Source of the DNA: Trissonchulus latispiculum | Lineage: Eukaryota > Nematoda > Enoplea > Enoplida > Ironidae | Reading direction: 5' to 3' | Assembly (NCBI GenBank): GCA_030248195.1 | Contig: JASAND010028662.1 | Location: 1-64,000 of the forward strand | DNA: 64,000 nucleotides | Shown: in pieces, positions 23,366 through 33,808 of the stretch | How the letters are laid out: each line of letters opens with the position of its first letter | Numbering within the stretch: position 1 is the first letter of the stretch | Position numbers and translations under genes: made by a program | The notes under the pieces: model-generated | What the model was told of the DNA's origin: nothing | Database searches by the model: none | Seen by the model: the letters and a program-made list of their open reading frames with translations, nothing else

Positions 23366-24130
23366 TTCTTGTTGTGGTCTCCTTATTTATTGGGCGATAT
23401 CCGAAAACTTGAAACAGTCCATAGACGATTCACGAAACGTATTCCTCATTTAAAAGACCTCAGTTTTGCTGAAAGGCTAAAGGTAACTGGTCTTGAGACG
23501 TTAGAATTTCGAAGATTAAAAACAGATCTAGCGCACGCGTATAAAATTATCCATGAAACCGACAAAGTTAACAGCGCAGAATTCGACACTTTTGCATCCA
23601 TGGTGGGAACTCGAGGTAGTGTGCTGAAGTTAAAGGCGCATAGGACCCGCTTAGATTACAGGACACATTTCTTTAGTAATAGGGTAGTACCTGTTTGGAA
23701 TAGTCTCCCGTATAATGTAGCTATGGCTGCAAACCCGTCAGTTTTCAAGCACCTAATTGCTAAAATTGATTTTTCAAGGTTTCTAAAGTAGAGTGGGGAA
23801 ACATAAGTGTATGTTAGTACAATAATTATATACCTACAAAAATTGTTATTTGTGTAGTATTTATATTGTGTATACCTGGCTATTACTTAGGTTCCTTTAA
23901 TTTCTATTTAAATTATATATACGTATAGGTATACATAATATTCTTGTAAATGTATACGTATACTAAGCCTTGTTGTCGGTGTATGATTGCAGCTTTATAC
24001 ACGAAGTTAGATGTGTGGTATATATACGTGTAGGTGATCGTGCTTCTGCGCGAATCCCATTTTGGTCAATTTGTTCTACTCTGTCTGTTATTGATATCCT
24101 GACCAAAATAAACCTTAGTTGTTGTTGTAG
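23366..24130 (+). mobile_element. 5'-truncated non-LTR retrotransposon (LINE), 3' end
   Basis: The frame to TAG at 23789-23791 encodes the C-terminal tail of a LINE reverse transcriptase: WSPYLLGDIRKLE, RRFTKRI, SFAERLKVTGLETLEFRR, then FFSNRVVPVWNSLPYNV. This arrangement is typical of the region downstream of the RT palm and thumb in CR1, L2 and Jockey-like elements. The 5' end is missing (classic truncation), with no YADD catalytic box. The 3' UTR runs about 340 bases to an AATAAA (24107-24112) and a GTTGTTGTTGT tail like the short microsatellite ends of L2 and CR1. It cannot be autonomous. Confidence 0.9.
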
Positions 24131-24187
24131 CCTGTTAAACTGTATTCATTTAAAGAATCTTAGTTTTAACCAGATTAAAAATTTACT

Positions 24188-24307
24188 ATGAAAATCAAGC
24201 ATCAGCTTTTGCCCCAAATTACTGCCTATGTACGAAAACCCTGGCATCCGATTCCTGATCCACAATGTAAAGATTCTGTGGCTTTGTTCAAGAGCCATGA
24301 GCAATAA
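24188..24307 (+). CDS. Short ORF after the LINE, unrecognised
   Basis: ATG starts 39 codons, MKIKHQLLPQITAYVRKPWH, then PIPDPQCKDSVALF, ending in TAA. The internal sequence CACAAT|GTAAAG could act as a donor, truncating the frame after PDPQ. The composition is protein-like and the position directly downstream of a LINE 3' end suggests the LINE inserted next to, or into, an older gene. No family recognised. Confidence 0.3.
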   Translation: MKIKHQLLPQITAYVRKPWHPIPDPQCKDSVALFKSHEQ

Positions 24308-24390
24308 ATAAAGATAATTAGTAAATAATAATATTTACTAATAATAATTATTAATAATTAATAATTACTTATAGATAATTAATACAGCAG

Positions 24391-24537
24391 GCCATTGACA
24401 CCTTGCCACAAGCTATGGGAAACAGTGCAATGGTTGAAGAATCAAAATCTGAGCGAAGTGCTACGGCTACTAAAGGGTCCGATGAGAAGAAACCAGGTTC
24501 AGCGCCTCGTTTAAATAGGTCACATTCTGATGTTTAA
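24391..24537 (+). CDS. Candidate terminal exon, Ser/Lys-rich tail
   Basis: Following the acceptor AATACAGCAG, a 48-codon frame ends in TAA. It reads AIDTLPQAMGNSAMVEESKS, then a Ser/Thr/Lys-rich stretch with SDEKKPGSAPRLNRSHSDV at the end. This resembles a disordered C-terminal tail with basic and serine residues that could be phosphorylated. The tract before the acceptor is AT-rich rather than pyrimidine-rich, which weakens the call. It is not phase-compatible with the possible donor at 24271. Confidence 0.4.
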   Translation, partial: AIDTLPQAMGNSAMVEESKSERSATATKGSDEKKPGSAPRLNRSHSDV

Positions 24538-25061
24538 ATTATGAAAGTTACGTGCAGGACAAGTTTGGAACAGCAAAATATTTATGCTATAGTTCAAATG
24601 TGTGACAAATCTAACCAAAAAGACTCTATCAATTCGCAGTTGCACTAATTATCCTCGTCGCAATTTGTACATCCCAGTAATTAGGATATTAAAAACAGCA
24701 TTACTCAATAATAACAGCCGGTTCTTAAAGTCTGATTGTAGTTTTTCTATTTTTTGCGAACGTTTTAGTAGTACTAGAATTGCATTGCTTACATAATACA
24801 ATATTATTCGTTCGACTCTCGAATTTAAGCATAACTTACAGGACAGTGCCTTTACAAAGTACATTTCGCAGTTGGATTTCAAACAAGAACTTGAAACGAA
24901 AACCAACTCACTTGGCGAATCTCTCTTCGATTTTCTGTTCCATGCTAAACATTAGTCAATCTGTAATTCAACATAGGAAGTCTAATTGATGAGAGTAGAC
25001 AAAGGAGCCTAGAGATAAAGTAAAAGAAAGATATGTTACTCCATCGCTTGAGAAAGATTCA

Positions 25062-25133
25062 GTCTCCGATAGGATTTGCACCAAAACCATCGATTTAGAC
25101 CACCAACGCTCTACCGTTACAGTTACCATAGCA
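25062..25133 (-). pseudogene. tRNA-Arg(TCT)-like pseudogene or SINE head
   Basis: On the minus strand the order is a D-arm-like GGTAACTGTAACGGTAGAGC, a stem TTGGT/ATCGA around a loop with TCT at anticodon positions, then GGTGCAAATCC as the T arm and B box, ending in a CGGAGAC 3' acceptor half. The 5' acceptor half does not pair, U33 is G, and the T stem is poor, so it is not a working tRNA. Confidence 0.4.
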
Positions 25134-25345
25134 AACGTCACACAATCCTAGAGTTTGAATTCAAAGCCGCCATGAAACAGGGACATTTTTGAGAGCGCCA
25201 GCAGTCAGCACCGAAATACCGAAAAATAATACATAAAATTCAATTTATTTGTTAGTTTCTTATTTGTTGAGAGATGCTATATTATACTCCCATTAAATGG
25301 AATATTAAGCATACTATTAATAATGTGCTTGCGTCTGACACAAAG

Positions 25346-25464
25346 AACCCTTGGATTTGAGTGATTATGAAATTAAAGTGTTCATAGCCACTGGTGCTAC
25401 TAAGTCAATGCTTAAGTATAAGGACGTGTGTCGTATACTGCAGATTTTAGATTACGAATTTTCA
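25346..25464 (+). CDS. Internal exon of an unrecognised gene (copy 1)
   Basis: After the acceptor CTGACACAAAG, two bases plus 39 codons encode PLDLSDYEIKVFIATGATKS, then MLKYKDVCRILQILDYEFS, and end at a perfect donor TCA|GTAAGT. A very short (40-base) candidate intron with a CTAAC branch-like motif leads to a possible next exon at 25505 reading IPLSLRFGSPELEKVSRLRG before it fails. Similarity of VCRILQILDYEF to LRCFNILVTF in the decayed copy at 45830-46390 supports a shared origin. The helical Lys/Ile-rich peptide belongs to no family I know. Confidence 0.5.
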
Positions 25465-25672
25465 GTAAGTCTAACTAACCCCAGATCATACTTTTATTAT
25501 GTAGATTCCGTTGTCTCTTAGATTTGGTTCACCAGAGTTGGAAAAAGTTTCGCGGCTGAGAGGAAGTTTTCAGAGACGGAAGTAATGTTGCTGCTCCCTC
25601 AGAAGATAGATATGATTCAATGGTGCCAAGCCTTATGCTAAAACGGAATCATTGTTTTAAATTCGATGGAGA

Positions 25673-26032
25673 ATGAAATTCATGGCGATTGATTACAATC
25701 GGATGCTCAAAATGGACCGAATTAAGCGTATTCCGAAATATCAAAACACACCTACAGTGTCCAACATAAAGCGGCATTCGGAGAGGATGTCAGTGGATGG
25801 CGATGTCCTACTCTCGTATCAAATTGGGCAATCCTCGTTTTTATGCTGTTTTGCAGTCTATGGCCAAGAACTGGTTTGTACAGCTGGCGTGCCACCGACT
25901 TCTCTATGTGCAGAAAACTCATCCTCAGCCGCCAAGAAAGAAATTGCCAACTGGTTTATTGGAAGATTCAGAAAACAGACTTCTATAAGGAATCGGTGGC
26001 ATGATACGAAGAGTACCTTGGACATTGTTTAA
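25673..26032 (+). pseudogene. Decayed 3' part of the 25.3 kb gene
   Basis: Frames switch at least once: SVDGDVLLSYQIGQ is in one frame, FYAVLQSMAKNWFVQL in the next, and AAKKEIANWFIGRF back in the first. All three parts find counterparts near 46130-46390 (GIDGEILMSHQIGQ, FYMIASRLVF, SAAREIEDEI). Shared protein-level pattern with multiple breaks in each copy marks both as pseudogenes of the same ancestral gene. Confidence 0.5.
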
Positions 26033-26039
26033 ATTGATT

Positions 26040-27900
26040 AGTTTGTTTTTGTTATACACAATGTCAGATGTCAAACAGATCTTGCTGAACTATGAACTAT
26101 GTTTACCAGTAGGTGTTCTTTCCTTTATTTACTTGTTTTGCGCAGGCAAATGTTAACTGTTAACAAATAATAAATACAAAAAGTGCATTTGCAACCTAAC
26201 TCAAAATTTCAATTAAAAGAAATCACAGGGAGTTACTACTAGACCCTTCGAATGACAAAACTGGTTAGCTTTGACCCGTTTTGAGATTGTTTGACCCTTG
26301 GCTTTCTGTTTTTTTGCAAATTCGTACATTTATATTCTATATATTCTTATGTTTTTGGCATAGAACAAAAATGCACGTCAAGTGTCGGCACATATTTTGG
26401 AAGTTAGTTTTGATGGCTGTAGTTCACGTTTGACTGCAAGTATCTATGTTGACAAATCTGGTCTTTGGCTATTGATTACTTCTTCCATACACACTTCTTC
26501 TTCTTCTGGAAAAAGGTAATTTTTTGAAATATTTAGTAGAACATATTTCGCATTAATTGAATGTTGCCAAAGCAAGGAAGAAGTTTTCTCAGAGTACCTT
26601 TGCTTGGGTACTTGGTTTATACATTTTGACCCTGCTTCACAATACGACAAGTGAGTTTACTACAATTACCTGTTTTCTCAGTCATTTATCTATGTTGATA
26701 TATTGCATATATGGGATAGGAATCTTCTACATAATCAGCGGTTCAGTTACTCCATAACAATAAATGCTGCGCAGAAAAAACGAAGAAAATCGCTCGTTAA
26801 TCAAAATTATAACATAACCTACTGACAGCAGTTTTTAGTTAAGCAAACAACCGATCCTTCATGTGTTGCCATAATTTCGTTGTAGGTGGGAGCAGTGAAT
26901 ATTTTCAACGATGCAATTGTGTTGCACCTTTGGCATAGTTTTCCAGTCAAAGAATATTTCACGATTTCCGGCGAAGCCTTGTCCCTCTTTAATTTCTTTT
27001 CACAGAATGATCAGCGTTTTTGACAACTGTCAAGCAAATCTGCTTTGGCAACTTAGTTGTGAACTTGAAATTTGTTAACTTTCTTTTAAACTTAACTTTT
27101 AATTTATAAACTGTTTTTTGCAAAAAACAGTTGTATGTCTATGCAGGGACAGTTCGCCAAATCAGGCATTAAAGTGAGTAATATCAAGTTATGTCCAGAA
27201 GCTTCTTCTACATCGTTGGTTGTAGCTCCTACAACAACGACGTCAATTTTTCACAGCCGCCATACTACAACCTCCACCGCCACCGCAGCGACTACCGATT
27301 CCACTGAAACTGGTGTCACCGCTACCACTGGCACCGGATCAGGTTGTTCCAGAAAATCTGCAACCGCAGCCCGTTCCTCCACGCTTTGGCAACGGTCAAC
27401 TGCTCTTGCCACCCTGACGACGACTAGGCATACTAATTTACCACCAAATGTTGACTCAAATCAAATCAACACTCTATTGTTAAGGACTTTTTTGTTATGT
27501 GCTACAGATGTGCAGTGGTAGTGGTTTACTATTAGTATTGGGCAGTTTTCCTATATTGTAAAGTTAAAAAAGTAGCAAACAATTGTTTTCGCAAAATATA
27601 GAACCACCAATAACGAGAAGTGTTTTAAGTCAAACCGCAGATCAACAAGGTTCTGAAATACCTCCATTTAGAACTGCACAGAGTAGTGCCTCCTTTCTGA
27701 ACCCCCGCGCATACTATAGCGTTCCCCCAGAAACCATGTATAAAACAGTAGTTTGATATTAGAATCACATCTATTTTATTATATGGCGTACTGTTATTGT
27801 TATTAGTAAAGTTAGCCAAAATTAATAGTTGGATATATAAATGTTGAAGGATTTAGTTAGGATATAACTTTTATTCAAATAAACCTGCCCCTCCGTTGCT
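26040..27900. other. Intergenic stretch with weak exon candidates
   Basis: An ATG-less frame near 26545-26650 reads up to a good donor (CGACAA|GTGAGT) and holds a hydrophobic FAWVLGLYILTLL run, possibly a signal exon, but no partner exon was found. GC-richer sequence at 27190-27430 is open in several frames, giving Thr-rich or Pro-rich low-complexity peptides. I do not call either as a gene. Confidence 0.35.
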
Positions 27901-27904
27901 TTCC

Positions 27905-28207
27905 TTAGTTTCTGACAGGACGAAAGCTCTGGCAATGTCTTTGCCTTTGCCTCTCATCGCCAGTTAAGCTTTGGACTAGGTAGTGGCGATAACATAACCG
28001 TGGAATAACATCATCCTTCCTCTGGCTTGCTTCCTCTTCTCCATTTCGAGACTCCTTCTCGGCCAAGCTTGTTAACACTTCATCCACTTGACGCACCAGC
28101 TTATTGAATCGACCTGCGAACATTGTCACCGATTCCTTAGTTTTACCAGGTAGCATGATGTCGAGATTGCTAGTGCTGACTGCGTAAAGTTTAGGTTCAC
28201 GGTTCAA
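27905..28207 (-). pseudogene. Possible retroelement gag-like remnant
   Basis: A 100-codon minus-strand frame holds LPGKTKESVTMFAGRFNKLV and a Glu/Lys-rich segment, then YRHYLVQSLTGDERQRQR. The ExVxxFxxRFxxL pattern recalls the helical core of LTR-retrotransposon gag proteins. No zinc knuckle, protease, RT or LTR was found nearby, and a shift to another frame downstream suggests decay. It could be an unrelated helical exon. Confidence 0.3.
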
Positions 28208-29679
28208 GGGAACCCACGCTTAGTCCCACATCTTCCCGCTTCGAGAAACAAGCCACTTCCAAGTGGGAATCGTTGCCTAATCATTGGATCAGCCACTGCT
28301 TTGGCAGAATCTATAATAAGTCTTGCCAATCTTTAAGAAATGTGGTATATAGTTGCAGGACAACCTAACAGTCTGCTAAGCTCGTTGTTTACTAAATAGT
28401 GTACAAGTTTTTCCAATTAATCTTCTGATATATCACTCTAGCATTCCTACTTCGCATTGTCTATTCTTAATCAAATGGCGCTTAAAATCTAAGTTGTCTT
28501 GCTGTAAAGATTGCTAAAAGTTTTGAATACACTGTAACAAAACGGAGAACTTCAAGTCATAACCTAGACAAAAACATCTTAAACATCTTGAGAACTGAGC
28601 CCGCTTTTAACTATTATCAAAATGTAAACAGTTGAGCTTATCATGTAATAGAGTACTGTTTTGACAGATGTTTGTTTTTGTTTCAGAGTGGTTGTGAATT
28701 TTCTTAGTACTCTTGGGGGGACTGTGATGGAACCTTGGCAACGCTATTAAACGTAAAACGATATTTATCCAAATTCCGAAATGCCGCTCCGGTCGATGAA
28801 ACAGAACAGTCAACAAAGATGGACCTCATAGCGCTTCGAAGAAATGATTCGATAGTATATAGTCCAACTACATTACCCCTATAAATTGTTAAACTGCTTA
28901 TTTACTGCTATAATAAAACCTTTGATAACGTTAAGGCTTGATAATGATCCTAAAGAGCTCAAATCGACAGAATGGACCAGATGTTCGTGAACAACAAGTT
29001 CATGTGCTCTTCCTTTTGCGGCGTCACAATAGTTGCAATGGTAATTTTGCAGATTATTTCTTTGGCATGTGGATTTAAAAAGCAATCAGGATGAAGGTTG
29101 CAAGATATGGGCTGTACATTGGGCAATATCGATAAAGCAATAAAAATCAAAACATTGCTGTACAACAAATTTGCTGTTCCATCTATTTAACCATTACAAC
29201 GTTATTTAATTTAACGAAATGTGTTCCGCCACTCTAGCAAACCATTTGAAAAAATGGACCAATCTTGCGTTTGTGATTACAGATTGGCCGCCCTACATTC
29301 TGTTTTCTCAGATCATACACCACAAATCTATGAAATTTAGATTGGTTTTGTGATTAGAGCAACCTCGTCAAATACCAAACCAAATACCAACTTGACTTGA
29401 CGAGACGTCCAAACCACATTGATATACTTTGCCTTGCAGAGGGTCGTTTTTCTTGGTTTCGCCAGGAGTTGCTTATAGCCAGAATAATTTATCAAAAAGT
29501 GAAAATTTTCGAAATTTCATGATTTTTCGACACTTCAAATGGGAATTGCACAACGTTGTGTGGTTTCAGCAAACACCATGCAAATTGAACCTCGACGATA
29601 GTGCGCAAATGTTTCTGTGAAATTGATTGCAATATGATTCAGGCAGTTCGGAGAAATCCTTGTTTTTTTACAGCCACCT
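28208..29679. other. Intergenic stretch, no gene supported
   Basis: Short shadow frames only. Sequence at 29440-29530 (GGGTCGTTTTTCTTGGTTT) resembles the middle of family T1 and may be an old fragment of it. Confidence 0.4.
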
Positions 29680-29790
29680 CACCCCAGTCGCTGCTCCGGT
29701 TAGGGGTAGTGTCAGCTTAGAACGTATGCATTTTCGAGGGAAGGGGATGCTGACACTGAATAATTGCCATAGCAATTACCCGAGGTGTTC
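29680..29790. repeat. Small foldback repeat R2, copy 1
   Basis: GGGGTAGTGTCAG pairs with CTGACACTGAATAATTGC across a short centre, followed by GCAATTACCCGAGG. A related hairpin lies at 57005-57120 with the same GCACTGAATAATTGC and AATTACCCGAGGC words. Confidence 0.65.
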
Positions 29791-29825
29791 TACAATGCGT
29801 CTATCAAAAGATATTGAGCACGCCA

Positions 29826-30297
29826 ACCAAGCAAGATTCGGCGGATTCGTTAGGTTTTGCCTCAAAATTTTTCCACGAAATTGAGCTAGCATGGCCTGAA
29901 TTGCGTTGTCCAGTTTTTGTCAAAACCAAATTCCAGTTTCGTGGATGGAATCCTGCTGACTGGGATAAGGCACGCAATCTTTTTGCTGAATTGAGCTAAG
30001 TTTTTGTGTAATTAAGCATCGATATGGCTTGGACTGGGTAAGACACGTAAGTTTTAAACTTAATTGAACCAACGTTTTTGGTTATCAGCTTAAATGTTTG
30101 TTTGACTGGGCTTAGCCTTAAAATTATTTTAAGCTGGAACAGCTGGAAACCTGCTACCAAGAATTACGTTTAACCAAATTCCACGGTATTAAGCTGGATC
30201 GGTCGGAATGCAGCTGACCGGTTTTTGCCTCAAAAAGATTCCGTGGAATAAAGCAAGCATAATTTTGATGCGCCCCATCCGCGGAATCTTGCTTGGT
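29826..30297. mobile_element. TIR element with CCA duplication
   Basis: Ends ACCAAGCAAGATTC and its complement GAATCTTGCTTGGT are inverted and flanked by CCA on both sides (29823-29825 and 30298-30300). 472 bases, no coding capacity. Internal copies of TTCCACGAAATTGAGC-like words repeat the terminal theme. Confidence 0.8.
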
Positions 30298-30317
30298 CCA
30301 TGTACTCAATATCTTTA

Positions 30318-31117
30318 AGCCCGGATCATACTTTTTGTGCTTTGTCCTTTGTGCTTTTGTCCTTTGTCATTTGTGCTTTGTGCTTTGTGCTCACGAGGAT
30401 GCGTTCATACTTCTCGTGGAAACAGTAAAGCACAAGTCGAGGTTTAGTCACCTGACATATGAAAACATACAAAGTATGCATATTCAGCCACAAATTAAAT
30501 ATAAACGCAGGTTGCAAAATTTAAAAAACAAAAATATAAGGTTGCCAGTGATCATTTCTAAACCGCGTATCTGCCATAGCAACAGCAGAAAATAATTTAA
30601 AAAACATATTTGTTGACCAATAAAGCCAAAGTTATTATAAAAATTACCAAAGTTAGAATAGCATATTGAAATCATGCAGTGATTTAAAATTTTGATTGCC
30701 TACAGTCTAGACATAATATACTGACATATGCTTCTTAATTTTTCCTATTTTTCTATTATTTATTTATTTCTATGTCTTCCTTATACCTTCCTATACCGTA
30801 TTCAATCTCTTCTGAGTCGCCGCCATCGCTTTTCTATTGGGTAATGTCAAAAATACTGGAATTTGATTGGCTAAGCACAAAAGCACAACTAAAAATGTTG
30901 AACTCGCCTCAACATTCGAAAGCACACCCGAAAGCACACCCGAAAGCACAAAAGCACAAAACACAAAGCACATTTTGAAATATGAATTAGAAAAGCACAA
31001 AGCATTAATCACTGTGCTTTTCCAAAAAGTATGAACCGGAAAGCACAAAGCACAAAGCACAAAAGCACAAAATGACAAAAGCACAAAGCACAAATCACAC
31101 GAAGTATGAACCGGGCT
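30318..31117. mobile_element. TIR element with TTA duplication, PIF/Harbinger-like
   Basis: Starts AGCCCGGATCATACTT and ends AAGTATGAACCGGGCT, inverted with one mismatch, flanked by TTA at 30315-30317 and 31118-31120. Exactly 800 bases. Both subterminal regions are packed with AAAGCACA words in opposite orientation. A 3-base TWA duplication is characteristic of PIF/Harbinger elements; no transposase is present, so assignment is an inference. Confidence 0.85.
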
Positions 31118-31379
31118 TTAGATAGGTGCACAAGGCTATCAGTACGTACATTACGTCCACCGTAATGGAGGTGCTGTGGTAGCTCCACCAGATAGGCGGC
31201 CACCCCATGACAATCTCGGTAAATTGCGCAGGAGGGATTTTCAAAATAGGGTGCTAGAGCTTATTTTTTGTTCAAGCTTTAGACTTGACATGATGCTCCA
31301 CTTGTAGCACACTAAGAAACCACTGCGCTACAGGAGGTTCACATCCTTGTTTAAGACTAACTGATTGCACTTCTTAAAA

Positions 31380-31821
31380 AATCGGTTTTTAGCCACAACT
31401 TTAACAAGACTCAAGTAATCAAGCTTAAGATTTTCAATTTGGATATACCGTTGTAGAATGTTGTGCTTACCTATAGCAACAATTGATAGAAAACTGGAAA
31501 TTTAGAAATCAGATGGTTTTCGACCCCAAAAATCTAGAATCTAGTTTATCTCAAGGAATGTTGAAGATAGAAAATAGTCTAAATGCAACGTTATACAGTT
31601 TAACGAGCTCTTTCGATTGATTACGGTTTTGGCTAATTTCAAGCAACTCTATGTGACTTATTCGGCAAAAATCAAAAACTTTGAATTTTCAAACAAATGC
31701 TCCGGGGATGTTTCTAGTGTGTTCAGGAACGCCGAAGTAGTGTGTTCTGAAAGTTTCAGATATGTGGATTAGCTTCGCGGAAGTTATCATCCAAAATACG
31801 GAAAAAATATCACCACCTTAA
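31380..31821. mobile_element. Possible TTAA-element right end
   Basis: The edge ATATCACCACCTTAA matches the right-end style of family T1 copy A, and the preceding GCGGAAGTTATCATCC recalls the GCGAAAGTTATAGCG of T1. No left end was identified, so the boundary at 31380 is arbitrary. Confidence 0.4.
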
Positions 31822-31961
31822 AGTCAGCTGCTTAGACAGAAAGACTATCGCTGCCTGGTAAATCTTTTCTTTTGGGTATAGATGATAGCAAAATTCAACG
31901 TTAGCTAGGTTTTGTAATTTTTACAGGCTGCCTGGACCATTTAAACATTGTCATGAAATAA

Positions 31962-31986
31962 TGACGTCATGAATGACCTATAAAAG
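31962..31986 (+). promoter_or_regulatory. CRE-TATA core promoter
   Basis: A perfect palindromic CRE octamer TGACGTCA (31962-31969) sits 9 bases before TATAAAAG (31979-31986). The first ATG of the downstream model is at 32035, so transcription would be expected to start about 25-30 bases past the TATA box. CRE sites are bound by CREB/ATF bZIP factors; use of the site here is an inference. Confidence 0.6.
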
Positions 31987-32034
31987 GTTTGTGTGAGACT
32001 TGTCCGTTATTAACATTTGCTTATAAGAAAAATA

Positions 32035-32139
32035 ATGCATAAGCTCTTAGATGTGTTTTGCTATATAATTCTTGGATGTGTTTGGTTACATACAAGTAAT
32101 CCACTGAAGACATCTGGAAGCTGTGATCTTTCAGATTCA
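32035..32139 (+). CDS. Small secreted protein, exon 1 (signal peptide)
   Basis: ATG begins 35 codons. MHKLLDVFCYIILGCVWLHT is a clear signal peptide: Lys near the start, a hydrophobic core and small or polar residues before a likely cleavage near HTS. It continues NPLKTSGSCDLSDS and ends in phase 0 at the modest donor TCA|GTGTGA. Without splicing the frame stops one codon later. The next exon at 32346 also starts in phase 0. The position behind a CRE and TATA motif supports this as a true 5' exon. The expected mature product would be about 120 residues and extracellular. Confidence 0.6.
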
Positions 32140-32345
32140 GTGTGAACAATACGTAGCATACCAAATAGAGAATCACATAATGAAGAGAGAACCATATCGA
32201 GCTAAAGTTATTTTTAATTTCTCACAATAAATTACAATTAAATAAAAAATATTACAAATTATTACGTAATTATGCAAGCTCGGCCTAAACATCTTGTAGA
32301 AATCCACTTATAAGTATTGCCAACGTTTGGTATTGTTGCCTGTAG

Positions 32346-32418
32346 GCTAAGTCGGAAAATCTACGAGGAAATTCGACAGTAAATTTGGGAAAACCGTGTT
32401 GGTCAAATAGTGCAGGAG
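32346..32418 (+). CDS. Small secreted protein, exon 2
   Basis: Acceptor TATTGTTGCCTGTAG and donor GGAG|GTATAA bracket 24 codons plus one base: AKSENLRGNSTVNLGKPCWS and then NSAG. It contains an NST N-glycosylation sequon, consistent with a secreted product. The RGNSTVNLGKPCW stretch is faintly like the first half of a kringle (YRG..S.T..G..C..W), but spacing is off and I do not assign the fold. It leaves in phase 1. Confidence 0.55.
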
Positions 32419-32979
32419 GTATAATTCGTTGTCGTCACTTGGCTAATTGTATTATAAATTAAAGAATGACGTATTACTTAGAATTTGATAAGAATTTTAA
32501 CGAAGTACGGCTGCTTTCTATACATACAACTGGAGGTCATTCTGTATTGACGTCAGAGTGCTGCGACTGCTACAAATGTACTATTGCTAATTTCGATTGT
32601 ATCAAGATGAAGGAAATATGTCAACTTTCTATTGCATTAAACTGGAGCGAATTCTGAAAAGACTAAGAAAAAGATAACAATTATAATGCAGCATGGCAAA
32701 TCGCGATTTTATTAAAATTTTAAATATTCCATCAAATATTATTGAACATCAAATTGAATTGAGCATCATATAGAATTGAGCATCAGACTGAATTGGACAG
32801 CAAACTGATTAAAACTCCACTACTGAAACATAGAAGCTAATCGGCTAATCTAATCTAGATTTGAAATTTTCACAGTGCATTAATATACTCGATTATATTT
32901 AGCTATCCTCCAGGTTTTTACTGCTCTTGAAAACGCCCTAATATAATTTTGAAAAAATGCGACTTTTCTAATAAAAGAG

Positions 32980-33221
32980 CTCATTGTAGTTGGAACGGGG
33001 CGGGTTTTCCTAATCGCTATATCTATCTGAAAGAAGATTTTGGCCCAGTCAGTTTGTTTACTGTACAAATACCTGATAAGATAAATGAAAGAGTAGTGAC
33101 TAAAGGGGCTGGTTTACTTAATTTCTTCGGTTACTTGCAAAAAAAAGAGTTAGACGACTTAGCTTTCGAAGCACGTCGGATGATTCTCAGGGACACCAGA
33201 TCTATCTTGAGTTTGGATTGA
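32980..33221 (+). CDS. Small secreted protein, terminal exon
   Basis: The frame ending in TGA at 33219-33221 encodes HCSWNGAGFPNRYIYLKEDF, a stretch with VSLFTVQIPDKINERV, then GYLQKKELDDLAFEARRMIL and a short end. An acceptor at AAAAGAG|CT gives phase 1 entry that matches exon 2, but its pyrimidine tract is weak; an alternative acceptor, CATTGTAG at 32990, would be out of phase. The last third looks helical. An AATAAA lies 100 bases downstream. No domain recognised; total product is about 140 residues. Confidence 0.5.
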
Positions 33222-33323
33222 GTCTAGATCTTCAGCTAAGTCTGACCTTGGAAGATTTAGACATTAGGTTGACCTTTAGGTAATCCTTCAACATATATAT
33301 TGAAAAAATATATAGAAATATAT

Positions 33324-33329
33324 AATAAA
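33324..33329 (+). promoter_or_regulatory. AATAAA poly(A) signal
   Basis: Lies about 100 bases after the stop of the secreted-protein model in an AT-rich tract, so chance occurrence is possible. Confidence 0.45.
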
Positions 33330-33808
33330 TATATATATATAGTTATCATTTATATTTACTCCCAGTCCGAATCACACCGATGAGTTCAGCTCAATCAGAA
33401 AAGGAAATTATAATAACAATACATATTTCATTATCCGAATATAATATTCTCATGCATAATGTGGCATAAATACCCATTGTAACTGCTGATCTCATAAAAT
33501 TGTAACAGCTTATCAATGTTTCAGTTCAAACCAGTACTTACTTTGATAACAAATAACGAAGTAATTGTTGTAAGCTTTGAGAGTCCATATGGGCTCAGTT
33601 GTAGGTTTATATACGGGATCGAGATTTTCTTGAGATCCTCCTGAGATATCGGTCATGTCTATTTCAATCTAGTACTTGCTTCAGATCGTCCAAATTCAAT
33701 CCAAGCTTTTGCCAGTCATACCAATGACAAAACAAGACAAACCAATCTACCAACCGTTTGAAAGCATTCCTCCAGTGTACGTTCAACGCAGAATGAGATT
33801 TATGAAAA

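Noticed and set aside
27135..27521. 128-codon Thr/Ala-rich frame, with a Pro-rich alternative frame
   Set aside because: Open in several frames because of local composition (ACC/CCA repeats). No signal peptide, splice pair or paralogue; the Thr-rich peptide is low complexity.
29429..29620. Possible fourth T1 copy from a GTTTTTCTTGGTTT match
   Set aside because: Similarity is confined to about 90 bases and no ends are present.
32346..32418. Kringle domain in the secreted-protein model
   Set aside because: RG..ST...G..CW resembles the kringle core, but spacing is one residue short and the C-terminal half (NYC, PWC) is absent.
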